Assembly: GCA_958402445.1 (NCBI GenBank) | Contig: CATXTO010000002.1 | Coordinates: 97,504 to 161,503, forward strand | DNA from: an uncultured Eubacteriales bacterium | Lineage (GTDB): Bacteria > Bacillota > Clostridia > Oscillospirales > Oscillospiraceae | Length of the DNA: 64,000 nucleotides | Direction of reading: 5' to 3' | Notes under the pieces: model-generated | Told to the model about the DNA's origin: nothing | Databases searched by the model: none | What the model saw: the letters and a program-made list of their open reading frames with translations, nothing else | Shown here: positions 41,696 through 50,389 of the stretch, one piece after another | Layout: each line of letters begins with the position of its first letter | Position numbering within the stretch: position 1 is the stretch's first letter | Position numbers and translations under genes: made by a program

Positions 41696-42439
41696 TTACT
41701 CCCACTTAAAACATTTCACCGCAATTCCAGTACAGAGAACAATCACAGCCCCCATTACGATGATGGGGAGCCAGACGTTGCCGACCGGCAAACCTAGGGA
41801 AGTTTCTTTCATGAGTTGAATGCCCTGCGTCATAGGGAGTATACGGATGATCTTCTGCATCATTTCCGGCATGACTTCAAACGGTAATGTCGCGCCGGAG
41901 AAAATCAGCATGGGGAAATAGAGAACACAGGCAATCACACTCGCGGTCTTTTCGTTTTTTGCAATGCCGCCCACCATCATTCCAATGCTCAAGGTGGACA
42001 CCATTGTGAGAAGCCAGCTCCCTAAGAACGCCAGCCAAGAGCCATGAATGGTGGCATTCCAAAACAGCCTTGCCACAGGGAGCAACGTCAACATGGAGAC
42101 AGCGGCGTAAATCACATAGATCGTGAACTCCACAGCCAACAGCATAACGGGACTAACCGGGGTCACTTGAAAGCGTTTCAGGATTTTGCGCTCCCGGTAT
42201 TCCGCCACCACCAGGGGCAGGCCCATCAGGCCCCCCGCACAGATAGAGATGGTGCAGAGCGCACCAAAGGACTGATCCAAAAAGGTGTATGCCACGCCAG
42301 CGGCGGCGGGTTTCGTGCCATAGAGAAAACCGAGGATGACCAAGACCACCAGCGGTATGACGATAGCGAAAATCACCATGTTCATATTTCGAATGTTGAG
42401 CTTCAATTCATTTTTCAAAAGCGTTCCAAAGGTTCTCAT
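41696..42439 (-). CDS. ABC-2 type transporter permease
   Basis: 247-residue membrane protein with about six segments: MVIFAIVIPLVVLVILGFLYG, SFGALCTISICAGGLMGLPLVVAEYRERKILKRFQVTPVSPVMLLAVEF, and a C-terminal IIVMGAVIVLCTGIAVKCFKW. The EYRERKILKRFQVTP loop is the coupling segment of the ABC-2 (drug or bacteriocin exporter) class. Its start overlaps the end of the ATPase gene by 4 bases. Together with the ATPase and the MerR regulator it forms an inducible efflux system. Confidence 0.88.
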   Translation of the reverse strand: MRTFGTLLKNELKLNIRNMNMVIFAIVIPLVVLVILGFLYGTKPAAAGVAYTFLDQSFGALCTISICAGGLMGLPLVVAEYRERKILKRFQVTPVSPVMLLAVEFTIYVIYAAVSMLTLLPVARLFWNATIHGSWLAFLGSWLLTMVSTLSIGMMVGGIAKNEKTASVIACVLYFPMLIFSGATLPFEVMPEMMQKIIRILPMTQGIQLMKETSLGLPVGNVWLPIIVMGAVIVLCTGIAVKCFKWE

Positions 42440-43161
42440 TCGTCCATTCCCTCCTCGCCGGAAAGCGCCAGATAGGCATCCTCAAATTTCTCGCAGCCGC
42501 ATTGTTCTTTTGCCTGGGCTACCGTCCCATAAAAAACGGCCCTGCCTTTTTTGAGAATACAGATTTCATCGCACAGGGCCTCAACCTCGTCCATGAAGTG
42601 CGAAGTCAGGAAGATGGTCAGCCCTTTGCTTTTCAGCCCCTCAAGTATTTTCCAGACATCCCGCCGCGCTTTTGCGTCAAGCCCGGTTGTCAGCTCGTCA
42701 AGAAAAACAAGCTGGGGATCGGGGATCAACGCGAGAACGATAAACAGCCGCTGGCGCTCCCCGCCGGATAGGCTCTTAACCGTGCGGCTCACCTTGTCCC
42801 CAATGCCAAACTGATCACACAGTGATTTCCAGTCAGCAGGGTTTTTGTAGAGGCAAGCCGTTTCCTCGCACAGTTCCGAAACTTTGATTTCCGGTTGATA
42901 ATCTCCCTCTTGAAATTGAACGCCCACCTCCTGGAACAGATTGCACCGGTCTTTTTGGGGGTCGAGGCCAAGGACGGAAATGGAACCGCTGTCGGCCTTT
43001 CTCGTCCCTAAAATACATTCGATGGTCGTACTTTTCCCCGCGCCGTTTGCCCCCAGCAAACCAAAAACCGTATTTTGCCGGACGCATAGGGTTAGGCTGT
43101 CCAACGCAAGCTGATTGCCGTATGACTTCGACAACCGCTCGACTTTGAGTGCTTCCTGCAT
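42436..43161 (-). CDS. ABC transporter ATP-binding protein
   Basis: 241-residue ATPase. Walker A is LLGANGAGKST, the Q-loop lies in VQFQEGDY, the signature is SLSGGERQR, Walker B LVFLDELTTGLD, and the H-loop TSH. ATG 43161 is preferred over 43167 because AAGGAGGG is 7 bases ahead. It partners the ABC-2 permease encoded next. An inverted repeat (43196-43219) lies between it and the MerR gene. Confidence 0.9.
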   Translation of the reverse strand: MQEALKVERLSKSYGNQLALDSLTLCVRQNTVFGLLGANGAGKSTTIECILGTRKADSGSISVLGLDPQKDRCNLFQEVGVQFQEGDYQPEIKVSELCEETACLYKNPADWKSLCDQFGIGDKVSRTVKSLSGGERQRLFIVLALIPDPQLVFLDELTTGLDAKARRDVWKILEGLKSKGLTIFLTSHFMDEVEALCDEICILKKGRAVFYGTVAQAKEQCGCEKFEDAYLALSGEEGMDE

Positions 43162-43195
43162 ACGCATACCCTCCTTTTTATGATGATAAAAGAAT

Positions 43196-43219
43196 ACCAC
43201 CAACGAAAACATTGGTGGT
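43196..43219. promoter_or_regulatory. Inverted repeat before the ABC operon
   Basis: ACCACCAA-N8-TTGGTGGT, 8-bp arms. On the minus strand it lies between the MerR stop and the ABC start and is followed by ATTCTTTT, so it may be a MerR operator or a weak terminator. Confidence 0.5.
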
Positions 43220-43231
43220 AAGATGGAGGGT

Positions 43232-43975
43232 TTACGAATATTGTTTTTTCATTTTCTGCAACATTTCCATCAAAATCATGGCGTTTTTTTCCGCCGTAGA
43301 CAGGGAGAGGATTAACTGGTCACAAGCAGAAATAATATCGTCGGACGGTCTTGGCGTGTTGAGCACAGTCTTAATATCCACGTTGGGATTTTGGGATAGT
43401 TGCTGGAGCATCCGTAAAATGGCCTCCAGCGAGTAATTGGCACAGCGCAGGGAGCGAATAATTTTCAGACGTTTGATGTCGTCGTCGGTATAGATACGAT
43501 AGCCGTTTTCTTTTCGCTTGACCGTCAGCAAGCCGTTTATCTCCCAATTCCGCAGGGTATCCGTCGAAATACCTAAATACTCGGCTACTTCCTTTCGTTT
43601 CATGGAAGCGCTGTTCACTTGGGTTTCGCCGGATATGATTTGTTTCACAATGCGGATCGCATCGTCCGCATTGTCACGCGCCTGGCGCAGCCCGCTTAAA
43701 TATGCTTCCGTAAGGGCAAGGGCTTGGTCAAACTTTCTCGCCGCCGACAGCCTGACCATCTGAAATATTTTCTTTCGCAGGCCACTTTGCAAAATTTCAA
43801 TTTGAAAGGCAGTACGGGCAAGCCGGATTTGCTCAATGTGAAAATCTGTAAAGATGCGATAGCCATTTGGTTTCCGCTCCGGTCTTGGAATAATGCCCCA
43901 TTCTTCATACAAGCGCACTGTATTTGGGTGTATTCCAATCACAGCGGCGACCTGCGAAGTTTTATATGTGTTCAC
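43232..43975 (-). CDS. Double-domain MerR-family regulator
   Basis: 247 residues with two MerR-type DNA-binding domains. The first is YKTSQVAAVIGIHPNTVRLYEEWGIIPRPERKPNGYRIFTD (about residues 4-44), the second MKRKEVAEYLGISTDTLRNWEINGLLTVKRKENGYRIYTDDDIKRLKIIRSLR (about 125-177), each with a short helical linker. No Cys metal site. This tandem type is found with ABC exporters in Clostridia, where it probably senses the exported drug. It lies directly upstream of the ABC genes on the same strand. Confidence 0.85.
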   Translation of the reverse strand: MNTYKTSQVAAVIGIHPNTVRLYEEWGIIPRPERKPNGYRIFTDFHIEQIRLARTAFQIEILQSGLRKKIFQMVRLSAARKFDQALALTEAYLSGLRQARDNADDAIRIVKQIISGETQVNSASMKRKEVAEYLGISTDTLRNWEINGLLTVKRKENGYRIYTDDDIKRLKIIRSLRCANYSLEAILRMLQQLSQNPNVDIKTVLNTPRPSDDIISACDQLILSLSTAEKNAMILMEMLQKMKKQYS

Positions 43976-44163
43976 AGCAAACCACCCCCAATCTTCTGTA
44001 GTATACCTCGTCTGAAATGTCTGGTGTTATAATGGAGGGTTTTTATTATAGGTTTTTTGTATTTTGATTGCAAGAAGGTGCAGAAGAAATTAAATACTAC
44101 CAAACACAAAATTATATTTCGTTTTCATGACCTCACCCGAAACATACAGTAATATAGGGTGAT

Positions 44164-44400
44164 ATGAAAATGTACCAATTTGACAAACGGCTTGACTTTC
44201 ATGCCCTGGGCCGGGAGATCAAGCGCAAGAGAGAGGCCAAGGGCTGGACGCAGGAGTATCTGGCCCAGCTTGTGGATCGCACCCCGCGCTCCATCATGTA
44301 TATTGAAAACCGGGGCCAGCATCCCAGCCTCCACACCTTTTATCAGCTCGTCACCCTGTTGGATATTTCCGTAGATCAATTCTTTTCCCGGACAAGCTAA
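44164..44400 (+). CDS. XRE-family regulator, C-terminally truncated
   Basis: 78-residue HTH protein: FHALGREIKRKREAKGWTQEYLAQLVDRTPRSIMYIENRGQHPSLHTFYQLVTLLDISVDQFF, the form common in clostridial conjugative elements. The normal C-terminal part is still present in another frame after the stop (ASTSRKHIDVLLNSMDEKELAILESIITL, about 44415-44490), so a small indel near 44395 truncates it. The DNA-binding domain is complete and may still work. Confidence 0.75.
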   Translation: MKMYQFDKRLDFHALGREIKRKREAKGWTQEYLAQLVDRTPRSIMYIENRGQHPSLHTFYQLVTLLDISVDQFFSRTS

Positions 44401-44479
44401 TCAGCGCAAGTACCAGCCGGAAACATATAGATGTCCTGCTCAATTCCATGGATGAAAAAGAACTCGCGATTTTGGAATC

Positions 44480-44498
44480 CATAATCACACTCCAACCA
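44480..44498 (+). repeat. att-like site 6 (degenerate tRNA-Pro tail)
   Basis: CATAATCA then CACTCCAACCA (44488-44498), one base different from the tRNA-Pro(CGG) end, preceded by a GGAATC block similar to the AGATCC of the other sites. It is followed by a hairpin (44503-44531: AAGACTGTCAA / TTGGCGGTCTT) that resembles the tRNA-Pro(GGG) terminator. It overlaps the lost XRE tail. Confidence 0.55.
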
Positions 44499-44706
44499 TT
44501 GCAAGACTGTCAATTTTAAGTTGGCGGTCTTGCTTTCACATTAAACATACAAGTTTATAATGGCAAGTCCCATAACTCCACTCCGGCATTCAGTAGAATT
44601 ATGGGATTTTCTTTGATATAATATAAAGTGGAGTATATAGGCCAAATCGTTAAAATTGTTTACCGCCAAAAGTGCGGATGGCTTACATTTGAGAAGGTGC
44701 TATTGA

Positions 44707-45729
44707 TTGAATAATACAGGTATTGGATTGATATCGGAACAAGCGAAATTGCTTTATAATGTTGAACTGATCCATGAAATCACAATGGGCAATTCAGGTA
44801 ATCAAATCTTCGAAGTGAAAAAAGGACAAACTGCATATATACTGCGAGTATCTACTTATAGCGCTGAAAAAGAAAAACATATTGAATTTGAATTAAAATG
44901 GATGGCATATCTATCCGATAATTTATCGGGCATCGTGCGCCCTCATAAAAGCAATCATAACGCATTTTATGAAGTTATAAGTGACGACGAAAAAGCGTAT
45001 ATCATATGCTTACTTGAAAAAGCACCGGGTAAACTTGTTGATATAAATGATCCCAATGAGTTTAATGAGGAGTTATTTTTTAATCTCGGTGCGCTTATGG
45101 GGAAAATGCATAGGCTCACGATAGACTATGGTGGAAATATCAGAAGGCCCGAGTTTGAATGGACCGGCATCGTAAATGCTTGGCGCTATGAAAATTTAAT
45201 TTTAGATGAAAGTGTCCGGCTTTGCCAAAAAAAATATTATGATGAAATAACTTCCCTTCCTATAGACAGAGATAATTATGGTATCATCCATTGGGATATC
45301 CACACTGACAATTTCTTTGTGGATAACGGTAAAATCAAGCTATTCGATTTTGAAGCCTGCCAGTTTAACTGGTACACTGCCGACATGGCCAGCGCCATAT
45401 TTTTTATGGTGCAAAAAGGTGTGGGGCCACTGACGTATAAAAGTGAAAAAGAGCGAACAGAATTTGCGGAGTCTTATTTGATTTCTTATCTGAAAGGGTA
45501 TCTGCAAACAAACCGGGTGAGTGAATATTGGATTAGGAAAATCGACCTTTTCATAAAATATCAAATGGCAGATGAGTATATTTTTGCCCAAAACTTCTGG
45601 CCCAATAAACTTGCACATGAGAGGGACTTTTATCTTAACTGGCACAAAGAGAGAATAACAAATGACCTTCCGTATGCATTTATCGATTATGATAAGGTCA
45701 TAAAAAGCATATCCGCAATACAGGCATAA
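44707..45729 (+). CDS. APH-family (aminoglycoside phosphotransferase-like) kinase
   Basis: 340-residue small-molecule kinase. The catalytic loop is GIIHWDIHTDNFFVDNGKIKLFDFEAC, i.e. HxDxHxDN followed by the DFE metal site, with the nucleotide-binding ILRVS strand near the N-terminus and KAYIICLLEKAPG as hinge. TTG 44707 with GAGAAGGTG upstream is the likely start. The AT-rich composition suggests transfer. The family includes antibiotic kinases, homoserine and choline kinases; this one lacks clear marks of any resistance class, so a resistance role should not be assumed. Confidence 0.82.
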   Translation: MNNTGIGLISEQAKLLYNVELIHEITMGNSGNQIFEVKKGQTAYILRVSTYSAEKEKHIEFELKWMAYLSDNLSGIVRPHKSNHNAFYEVISDDEKAYIICLLEKAPGKLVDINDPNEFNEELFFNLGALMGKMHRLTIDYGGNIRRPEFEWTGIVNAWRYENLILDESVRLCQKKYYDEITSLPIDRDNYGIIHWDIHTDNFFVDNGKIKLFDFEACQFNWYTADMASAIFFMVQKGVGPLTYKSEKERTEFAESYLISYLKGYLQTNRVSEYWIRKIDLFIKYQMADEYIFAQNFWPNKLAHERDFYLNWHKERITNDLPYAFIDYDKVIKSISAIQA

Positions 45730-45926
45730 TCAGATTTAGATGCAGAAACAAAATAAAAGCACCATTTATAGCACGGACATTGAGGTGTCGCCCGCCTATC
45801 GATTTAGCCTGGGGGACATTATGGTAGTAATCGGTAAGGTCGAAAATATAAAGAGATTCAAGACCGAGGTCAGGAGTAACAGGAAAATGGGAATATAAAT
45901 AATTCGTTAATTTTGGAATTACCCTG
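45730..45926. other. Intergenic stretch before the ATPase leader
   Basis: No gene recognised. It contains only AT-rich sequence leading to the ATPase promoter. Confidence 0.4.
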
Positions 45927-45955
45927 TTGACACCACGGGGAACATCCCATATAAT
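45927..45955 (+). promoter_or_regulatory. Promoter of the Ca2+-type ATPase leader
   Basis: Perfect TTGACA (45927-45932), 17-nt spacer, perfect TATAAT (45950-45955). Transcription should start near 45962, giving a 240-nt leader before the ATPase start. Confidence 0.88.
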
Positions 45956-45988
45956 AATGCACAACTATCTTTGAGGAAAGGAATCAAA

Positions 45989-46099
45989 CTGGAAATTATG
46001 GACGACGCCGACAGTAGCGACGCTGACCGATGTAACTCACACAATGTTTTTAAACTGAATCGTTTTTCATATACAGGCATAACCTGCGCCCTTTTTTAA
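45989..46099 (+). CDS. Asp-rich leader peptide upstream of the ATPase
   Basis: Short frame ending TAA 46097-46099. From ATG 45998 it encodes 33 residues beginning MDDADSSDADR and continuing to KLNRFSYTGITCALF. AGGAAAGGA (45974-45982) is 15 bases before that ATG but only 6 before an in-frame CTG at 45989, so LEIMDDADSSDADR may be the true start. In the decayed copy at 21.6 kb the same peptide is kept (LEIKGNADSCDADRSKKYNDRKLNRSSYT) with synonymous changes before it (GGA/GGG, ATC/ATT), which argues that it is translated. The stop lies in the loop of the terminator hairpin. Five Asp in the first ten residues recall leader peptides that destabilise ribosomes. Confidence 0.55.
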   Translation: MEIMDDADSSDADRCNSHNVFKLNRFSYTGITCALF

Positions 46100-46136
46100 G
46101 AGGGTTGCAGGCTATGCCTTTTTGTATTTCTTTTTT
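46077..46136 (+). terminator. Leader terminator / attenuator before the ATPase
   Basis: GCATAACCTGC (46077-46087) pairs with GCAGGCTATGC (46107-46117) with one mismatch, inner CCC/GGG pairs, then CTTTTTGTATTTCTTTTTT. It lies 70 bases before the ATPase start and after the promoter, so it would stop most transcripts unless prevented. Confidence 0.75.
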
Positions 46137-46205
46137 CGCTGGCCTCCGCCTATTGGCGGTCAGAATATAAAAATTTTAATCAAAGAAAGGAGTGGTTTAT
46201 CCTAT

Positions 46206-48860
46206 ATGGATAATCACAGACAGGTGCCTTGGCACGCGCAGAAACTTGACGAGGTATATGAAGCAATACATACCTCTGAAAAAGGATTAAGCGATACCGA
46301 GGCAGCCGAAAGGCTAAGAAAAAATGGGCGCAATGAACTGCGCTCGAAACCGCCGAAAACCATTCTTCAAATGCTGAAAGCGCAGATTGTTGATCCTATG
46401 GTTCTCATTCTGATCAGCGCGGCAGTATTTTCCGCCGTATTGCAGGAATGGACGGAAGCGGCAGTTATTTTTACAATCGTGGTAATCAATGCGGTAATCG
46501 GAATTGTGCAGGAGAAAAAAGCGCAGTCCTCACTGGAAGCCCTGCGCAACATGAGTGCCCCTACGGCGCGCGTTCTGAGGCAGGGGGAAGAAAGTATCGT
46601 CCCGGCCAGCGAGCTGGTGGTGGGCGACGTGGTGCTTCTTGGGGACGGTGACATGGTTCCCGCCGATATGCGCCTGATTGATTCCGTAAACCTGAAAGTA
46701 CAGGAAGCCTCCCTCACCGGCGAATCCGTACCCTCGGAGAAGGATGCAGACGAACTGCTGCCGGAGGATTGCGTGCTGGGTGACCGCAGCAATATGGTTT
46801 ATACTTCCGCAATCGTTATCTATGGCCGCGCCACGGGCGTGGTAGTTGCCACCGGTATGAATACTGAGGTGGGTAACATTGCCGGCATGCTTGACAATCA
46901 GGATGAATTGGACACCCCGCTCAAACGGAAGCTGAACGCGGTCGGCAAGACGCTGACCGTCGTGGGCCTGATCGTATGCGTCCTGATTTTTACGATCGGC
47001 GCGCTGTATCAGCGCCCGCTGATTCCACAATTCCTAGTGGCAATCTCGCTGGCAATCTCCATTATTCCGGAGGGCCTGCCCGCCACAGCAACCATTGTGA
47101 TGGCGCTGGGCGTACAGAGGATGGCAAAGAAAAACGCCCTGATCCGCAAGCTGCCCGCCGTGGAAACGCTGGGAAGCGCCACGGTTATCTGCTCTGACAA
47201 GACGGGTACACTGACCTTGAATAAGATGACTGTGACTCAAATCGCAATTAACGGGGATTTTGAGTCCGGCTGGACAACGCCCGTGGGTGCCGCCGCCGAA
47301 CAGCACCCGACGGTCTATCAGGAGCTGGTCTATGCGGCTGCCCTTTGTAACGACGCAAGCCTTGATCCTGATCGGAAAGGCGAGATTATCGGCGACCCTA
47401 CCGAGGGCGCGTTGATCTACATGGCGCAGGCCTTTGGGATCAATCACGAATCGCTGGAATCAGAGTATCCGCGTATTTTTGAACAGCCCTTCGATTCCGA
47501 CCGGAAGCGTATGACGACGGTTCACCGGATTGATGGAAAATGGACGGCTTATACCAAGGGCGCGGTGGAAGAAATGCTTCCCCTGTGTACGCATATTTTA
47601 ACCGCTCAGGGTGTCCGGCCTATTACCGAGGCGGACAAAAGCAACATTGCAGAGCTCTGCCTCAATATGTCGGAAAATGCCCTGCGTGTGCTGGGCTTTG
47701 CCAGGAAAAACCTCTTCACTCTCCCTATGGAAGACGAGGGCAACGTGGAGTTTGATATGACTTTCCTTGGAGCAGTCGGCATGATCGACCCGCCCCGAAA
47801 AGAAGTGGCAGAATCGGTGCAGACCTGTCTGGCAGCGGGTATCCGCACAGTCATGATTACAGGCGACCACAAGGTAACAGCTTTGGCCATTGCAAAGGAG
47901 CTTGGTATCTACCGGCAGGGCAATACAGTAATTTCCGGCGACAAGTTGGATTCCATGACAGACGAGGAGCTTGACGAGGCGGTCAAAACGGCCACGGTCT
48001 TTGCCCGCGTATCGCCTGCCGACAAGCTGCGCATTATCCAGAGCTTAAAACGCACCGGCGAGGTGGCCGCCATGACCGGCGACGGTGTAAACGATTCCCC
48101 GGCCCTGAAAGCGGCGGATATTGGTGTGGCTATGGGTGTCACCGGCACGGATGTTGCCAAGGATGCCTCCGACATGATTCTTCTGGACGACAGTTTTACC
48201 ACCATCGCCTATGCGATCAAGGAGGGCCGCCGGGTATACCGCAACATTCAGAAGGTGATTCAATTCCTTCTTGTGGGCAATATCGCGGAAATCGTGACCC
48301 TGTTCGTGGCGACTATTTTCAACTGGGACGCGCCGCTTTTGGCCGTTCATATCCTGTGGGTAAACCTTGCCACGGCAACGCTGCCCGCGCTGGCGCTGGG
48401 CGTTGACCCGGCCAGCAAAAATATCATGAAACATAAGCCTGTCAAATCAGGCACCCTGTTTGAAAAAGACTTGGTGCGTCGGGTGGTGACACAGGGTATC
48501 TTCGTGGCCGCTATGACAATCATAGCATACTGGATCGGTGTGAGTATGGGAAGCCATACTGTGGGCCAGACCATGGCTTTCTGTACGCTTGCTTTCTCAC
48601 AAATGCTCCGCGCCTTTAACCAGCGCTCCAATACGGAGCCGATCTGGATACGGGCCGAGGGCGTAAACCCGTGGCTGTTCCTTTCCTTCGCGGTATCGCT
48701 CTTGCTTATGCTCTGTATCCTGTTTGTTCCGGCCCTGCAAAGCGCCTTCCGGCTCACGCTGCTTTCCGGCACGCAATGGCTGGTAGTGGTCAGCCTGGCC
48801 CTGCTCTCCATCATTCAGGTGGAAGCAATAAAGGCAGTAAAAAAGCTAAAAAACCGATAA
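46206..48860 (+). CDS. Ca2+-type P-type ATPase (P2)
   Basis: 884-residue cation pump. The N-terminal domain has WHAQKLDEVYEAIHTSEKGLSDTEAAERLRKNGRNEL, the actuator LTGESVPSEK, the membrane motif IIPEGLPATATIVMALGVQRMAKKNALIRKLPAVETLGSATVICSDKTGTLT (PEGLP and phosphorylation Asp), the nucleotide domain, MTGDGVNDSPALKAADIGVAMG, and about ten membrane segments. PEGLP followed by RMAKKNA is the SERCA/PMCA-type Ca2+ class, though Mn2+ is also possible. ATG 46206 is preceded by AAGGAG at 14 bases, rather far. Expression appears to be governed by the attenuator leader. A terminator hairpin follows (48870-48891). Confidence 0.93.
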   Translation: MDNHRQVPWHAQKLDEVYEAIHTSEKGLSDTEAAERLRKNGRNELRSKPPKTILQMLKAQIVDPMVLILISAAVFSAVLQEWTEAAVIFTIVVINAVIGIVQEKKAQSSLEALRNMSAPTARVLRQGEESIVPASELVVGDVVLLGDGDMVPADMRLIDSVNLKVQEASLTGESVPSEKDADELLPEDCVLGDRSNMVYTSAIVIYGRATGVVVATGMNTEVGNIAGMLDNQDELDTPLKRKLNAVGKTLTVVGLIVCVLIFTIGALYQRPLIPQFLVAISLAISIIPEGLPATATIVMALGVQRMAKKNALIRKLPAVETLGSATVICSDKTGTLTLNKMTVTQIAINGDFESGWTTPVGAAAEQHPTVYQELVYAAALCNDASLDPDRKGEIIGDPTEGALIYMAQAFGINHESLESEYPRIFEQPFDSDRKRMTTVHRIDGKWTAYTKGAVEEMLPLCTHILTAQGVRPITEADKSNIAELCLNMSENALRVLGFARKNLFTLPMEDEGNVEFDMTFLGAVGMIDPPRKEVAESVQTCLAAGIRTVMITGDHKVTALAIAKELGIYRQGNTVISGDKLDSMTDEELDEAVKTATVFARVSPADKLRIIQSLKRTGEVAAMTGDGVNDSPALKAADIGVAMGVTGTDVAKDASDMILLDDSFTTIAYAIKEGRRVYRNIQKVIQFLLVGNIAEIVTLFVATIFNWDAPLLAVHILWVNLATATLPALALGVDPASKNIMKHKPVKSGTLFEKDLVRRVVTQGIFVAAMTIIAYWIGVSMGSHTVGQTMAFCTLAFSQMLRAFNQRSNTEPIWIRAEGVNPWLFLSFAVSLLLMLCILFVPALQSAFRLTLLSGTQWLVVVSLALLSIIQVEAIKAVKKLKNR

Positions 48861-48869
48861 GCGGAATAT

Positions 48870-48891
48870 GCGGAGGGGCTTCCCCCTCCGC
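48870..48891 (+). terminator. Terminator after the ATPase
   Basis: GCGGAGGGG (48870-48878) / CCCCTCCGC (48883-48891), followed by CATATTTAAAG. Confidence 0.65.
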
Positions 48892-48939
48892 CATATTTAA
48901 AGATAAAGAAGGTATGTAAAAGGACGGATAAATGGAATC

Positions 48940-49783
48940 ATGGAAATCTTGAAGGCCGCACTTTTTGGAATAGTGCAGAGAGTCCCAGAATGGCTGCCGA
49001 TCAGCAGCACCGGCCACATGATATTGCTGGACGAGTTTGTGACGCTGAACCTATGCCACAATTTACGGAAATGCTCTTTGTGGTGATTCAGCTCGGTGCT
49101 ATTCTGGCGGTGCTCCTGCTATTTTGGAATAAGCTCTGCCCGGTTTCTTTTCAGGGGAAGCCCTATCTAAAAAAGAAGTGCTGGCCCTCTGGCCCAAAAT
49201 ACTGCTGGCCTGCGTGCCTGCCGGAATCGTGGATATCCTATGGAGCGACGAGCTGAACACCCTGTTTTTCAATTATCAGGTGGTGATTGTCATGCTGGCC
49301 CTGTTCGGTATCCTGTTCCTTGCAGTAGAAAAGCGGAACGAAGGCAGAGCGCCGATTATGAAAACTACGGCAGAGCTGACCTATCAGGCAGCTCAATAAA
49401 TTGGATTGTTCCAGCTCATTGCCGCTGTGTTTCCGGGAACCTCCCGATCCGGCGCGACGATTATCGGGGCGTTCATGATTGGGGTATCGCGGGCTGCGGC
49501 TGCGGAGTCTACGTTCCTGCTGGCTGTTCCGGTCATGTTCTGGGCCAGTGCGGTTAAGCTGGTGGATTTCGGGCAGCCGCTTTCCGCCACGGAAGGCGCG
49601 GTATTGCTCACGGAAATGCTGGTGGCATTTCTGGTATCGCTGGCCGCTATCCAGTTCCTCCTGGCCTTTTTCCAAAAACATAACTTTAGAACTTTCGGCC
49701 GGTATCGAATCTTTCTCGATGCGTTGGTAGTGCCCTATCTCAGAATTGCAGCACAAATGAATCAGAAAGGTGATGATAGATGA
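48940..49783 (+). pseudogene. uppP: Undecaprenyl-diphosphatase UppP (bacitracin resistance type), broken
   Basis: ATG 48940 starts MEILKAALFGIVQRVPEWLPISSTGHMILLDEFVTLN, the UppP N-terminus with active-site Glu and SSTGH. The frame then shifts: FTEMLFVVIQLGAILAVLLLFWNKL continues in another frame from about 49056, LALWPKILLACVPAGIV in a third from about 49181, and an in-frame TAA at 49397 interrupts AAQ-stop-IGLFQLIAAVFPGTSRSGATIIGAF. The later catalytic PGTSRSG block and last membrane segments are intact. At least two frameshifts and one stop, so no functional protein. It follows the ATPase gene and was probably co-acquired with it. Confidence 0.88.
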
Positions 49784-49853
49784 ATAACAGGAAGAACCTG
49801 ATAACAATAATCAAAGGAATGTGGCAGATCGGCAGACTGAATGTTATTTCTCA

Positions 49854-50321
49854 TTAAAGTCTTTTCTTCAATAGTAAGTATGTACTGCATGGCACTGGCT
49901 GAAATTGATTATCTACATCACAATAATCTTTATGCATGGTTTTTACTTCTTCATTAAAACCCAATCTGCGATACAGCCGGACATTTGCTTCTACTTCCGG
50001 CTCAACACCAATTGTTGCATACGTGTAACCTATCCTTATTAACCTCTCAAATACTTTTTTCATTAGTTGTGTTCCAAATCCTTTGCCTCTAAACTCTTTT
50101 GCTATTCTAAATGCGGCTAAATACGCTGTATCTTTGCCGTTTGCAAGTTCCCTGTCCTCTAATTCGCTAAAAAAGTATAGCTCTCCAATCAGGGAACTGT
50201 TTGATTCAATTGTCCAGAATTCTGCCTTGCCATCCGTTATTTGTTTTGCAAAAAACTCCGATGTGTTTTCCATATACCACAAATTTAGCATTTCTTCTAT
50301 TGTCCCCTGCCGAATTATCAT
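49854..50321 (-). CDS. GNAT-family N-acetyltransferase
   Basis: 155-residue acetyl-CoA-dependent transferase. The CoA-binding motif is FRIAKEFRGKGFGTQLMKKVFE (R-x-x-G-x-G), then GYTYATIGVEPEVEANVRLYRRLGF (motif B) and a final strand. The substrate is unknown. AT-rich like other cargo of the element. Confidence 0.88.
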   Translation of the reverse strand: MIIRQGTIEEMLNLWYMENTSEFFAKQITDGKAEFWTIESNSSLIGELYFFSELEDRELANGKDTAYLAAFRIAKEFRGKGFGTQLMKKVFERLIRIGYTYATIGVEPEVEANVRLYRRLGFNEEVKTMHKDYCDVDNQFQPVPCSTYLLLKKRL

Positions 50322-50389
50322 TTCAATTTTACCCCTGCTTTAATATTTTGTCCATGCCATTTTTGTACTATTCTACCACAAACTATGAA

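Noticed and set aside
44575..44587. Further tRNA-Pro tail (CCACTCCGGCA)
   Set aside because: The CCA end is not conserved and the upstream AGATCC block is missing; the hairpin there (CCCATAA/TTATGGG) may be chance.
45962..46205. Known Mn2+ riboswitch (yybP-ykoY) in the ATPase leader
   Set aside because: The conserved GGGGAGUAG-type loops are not visible; not fully excluded without a covariance-model search.
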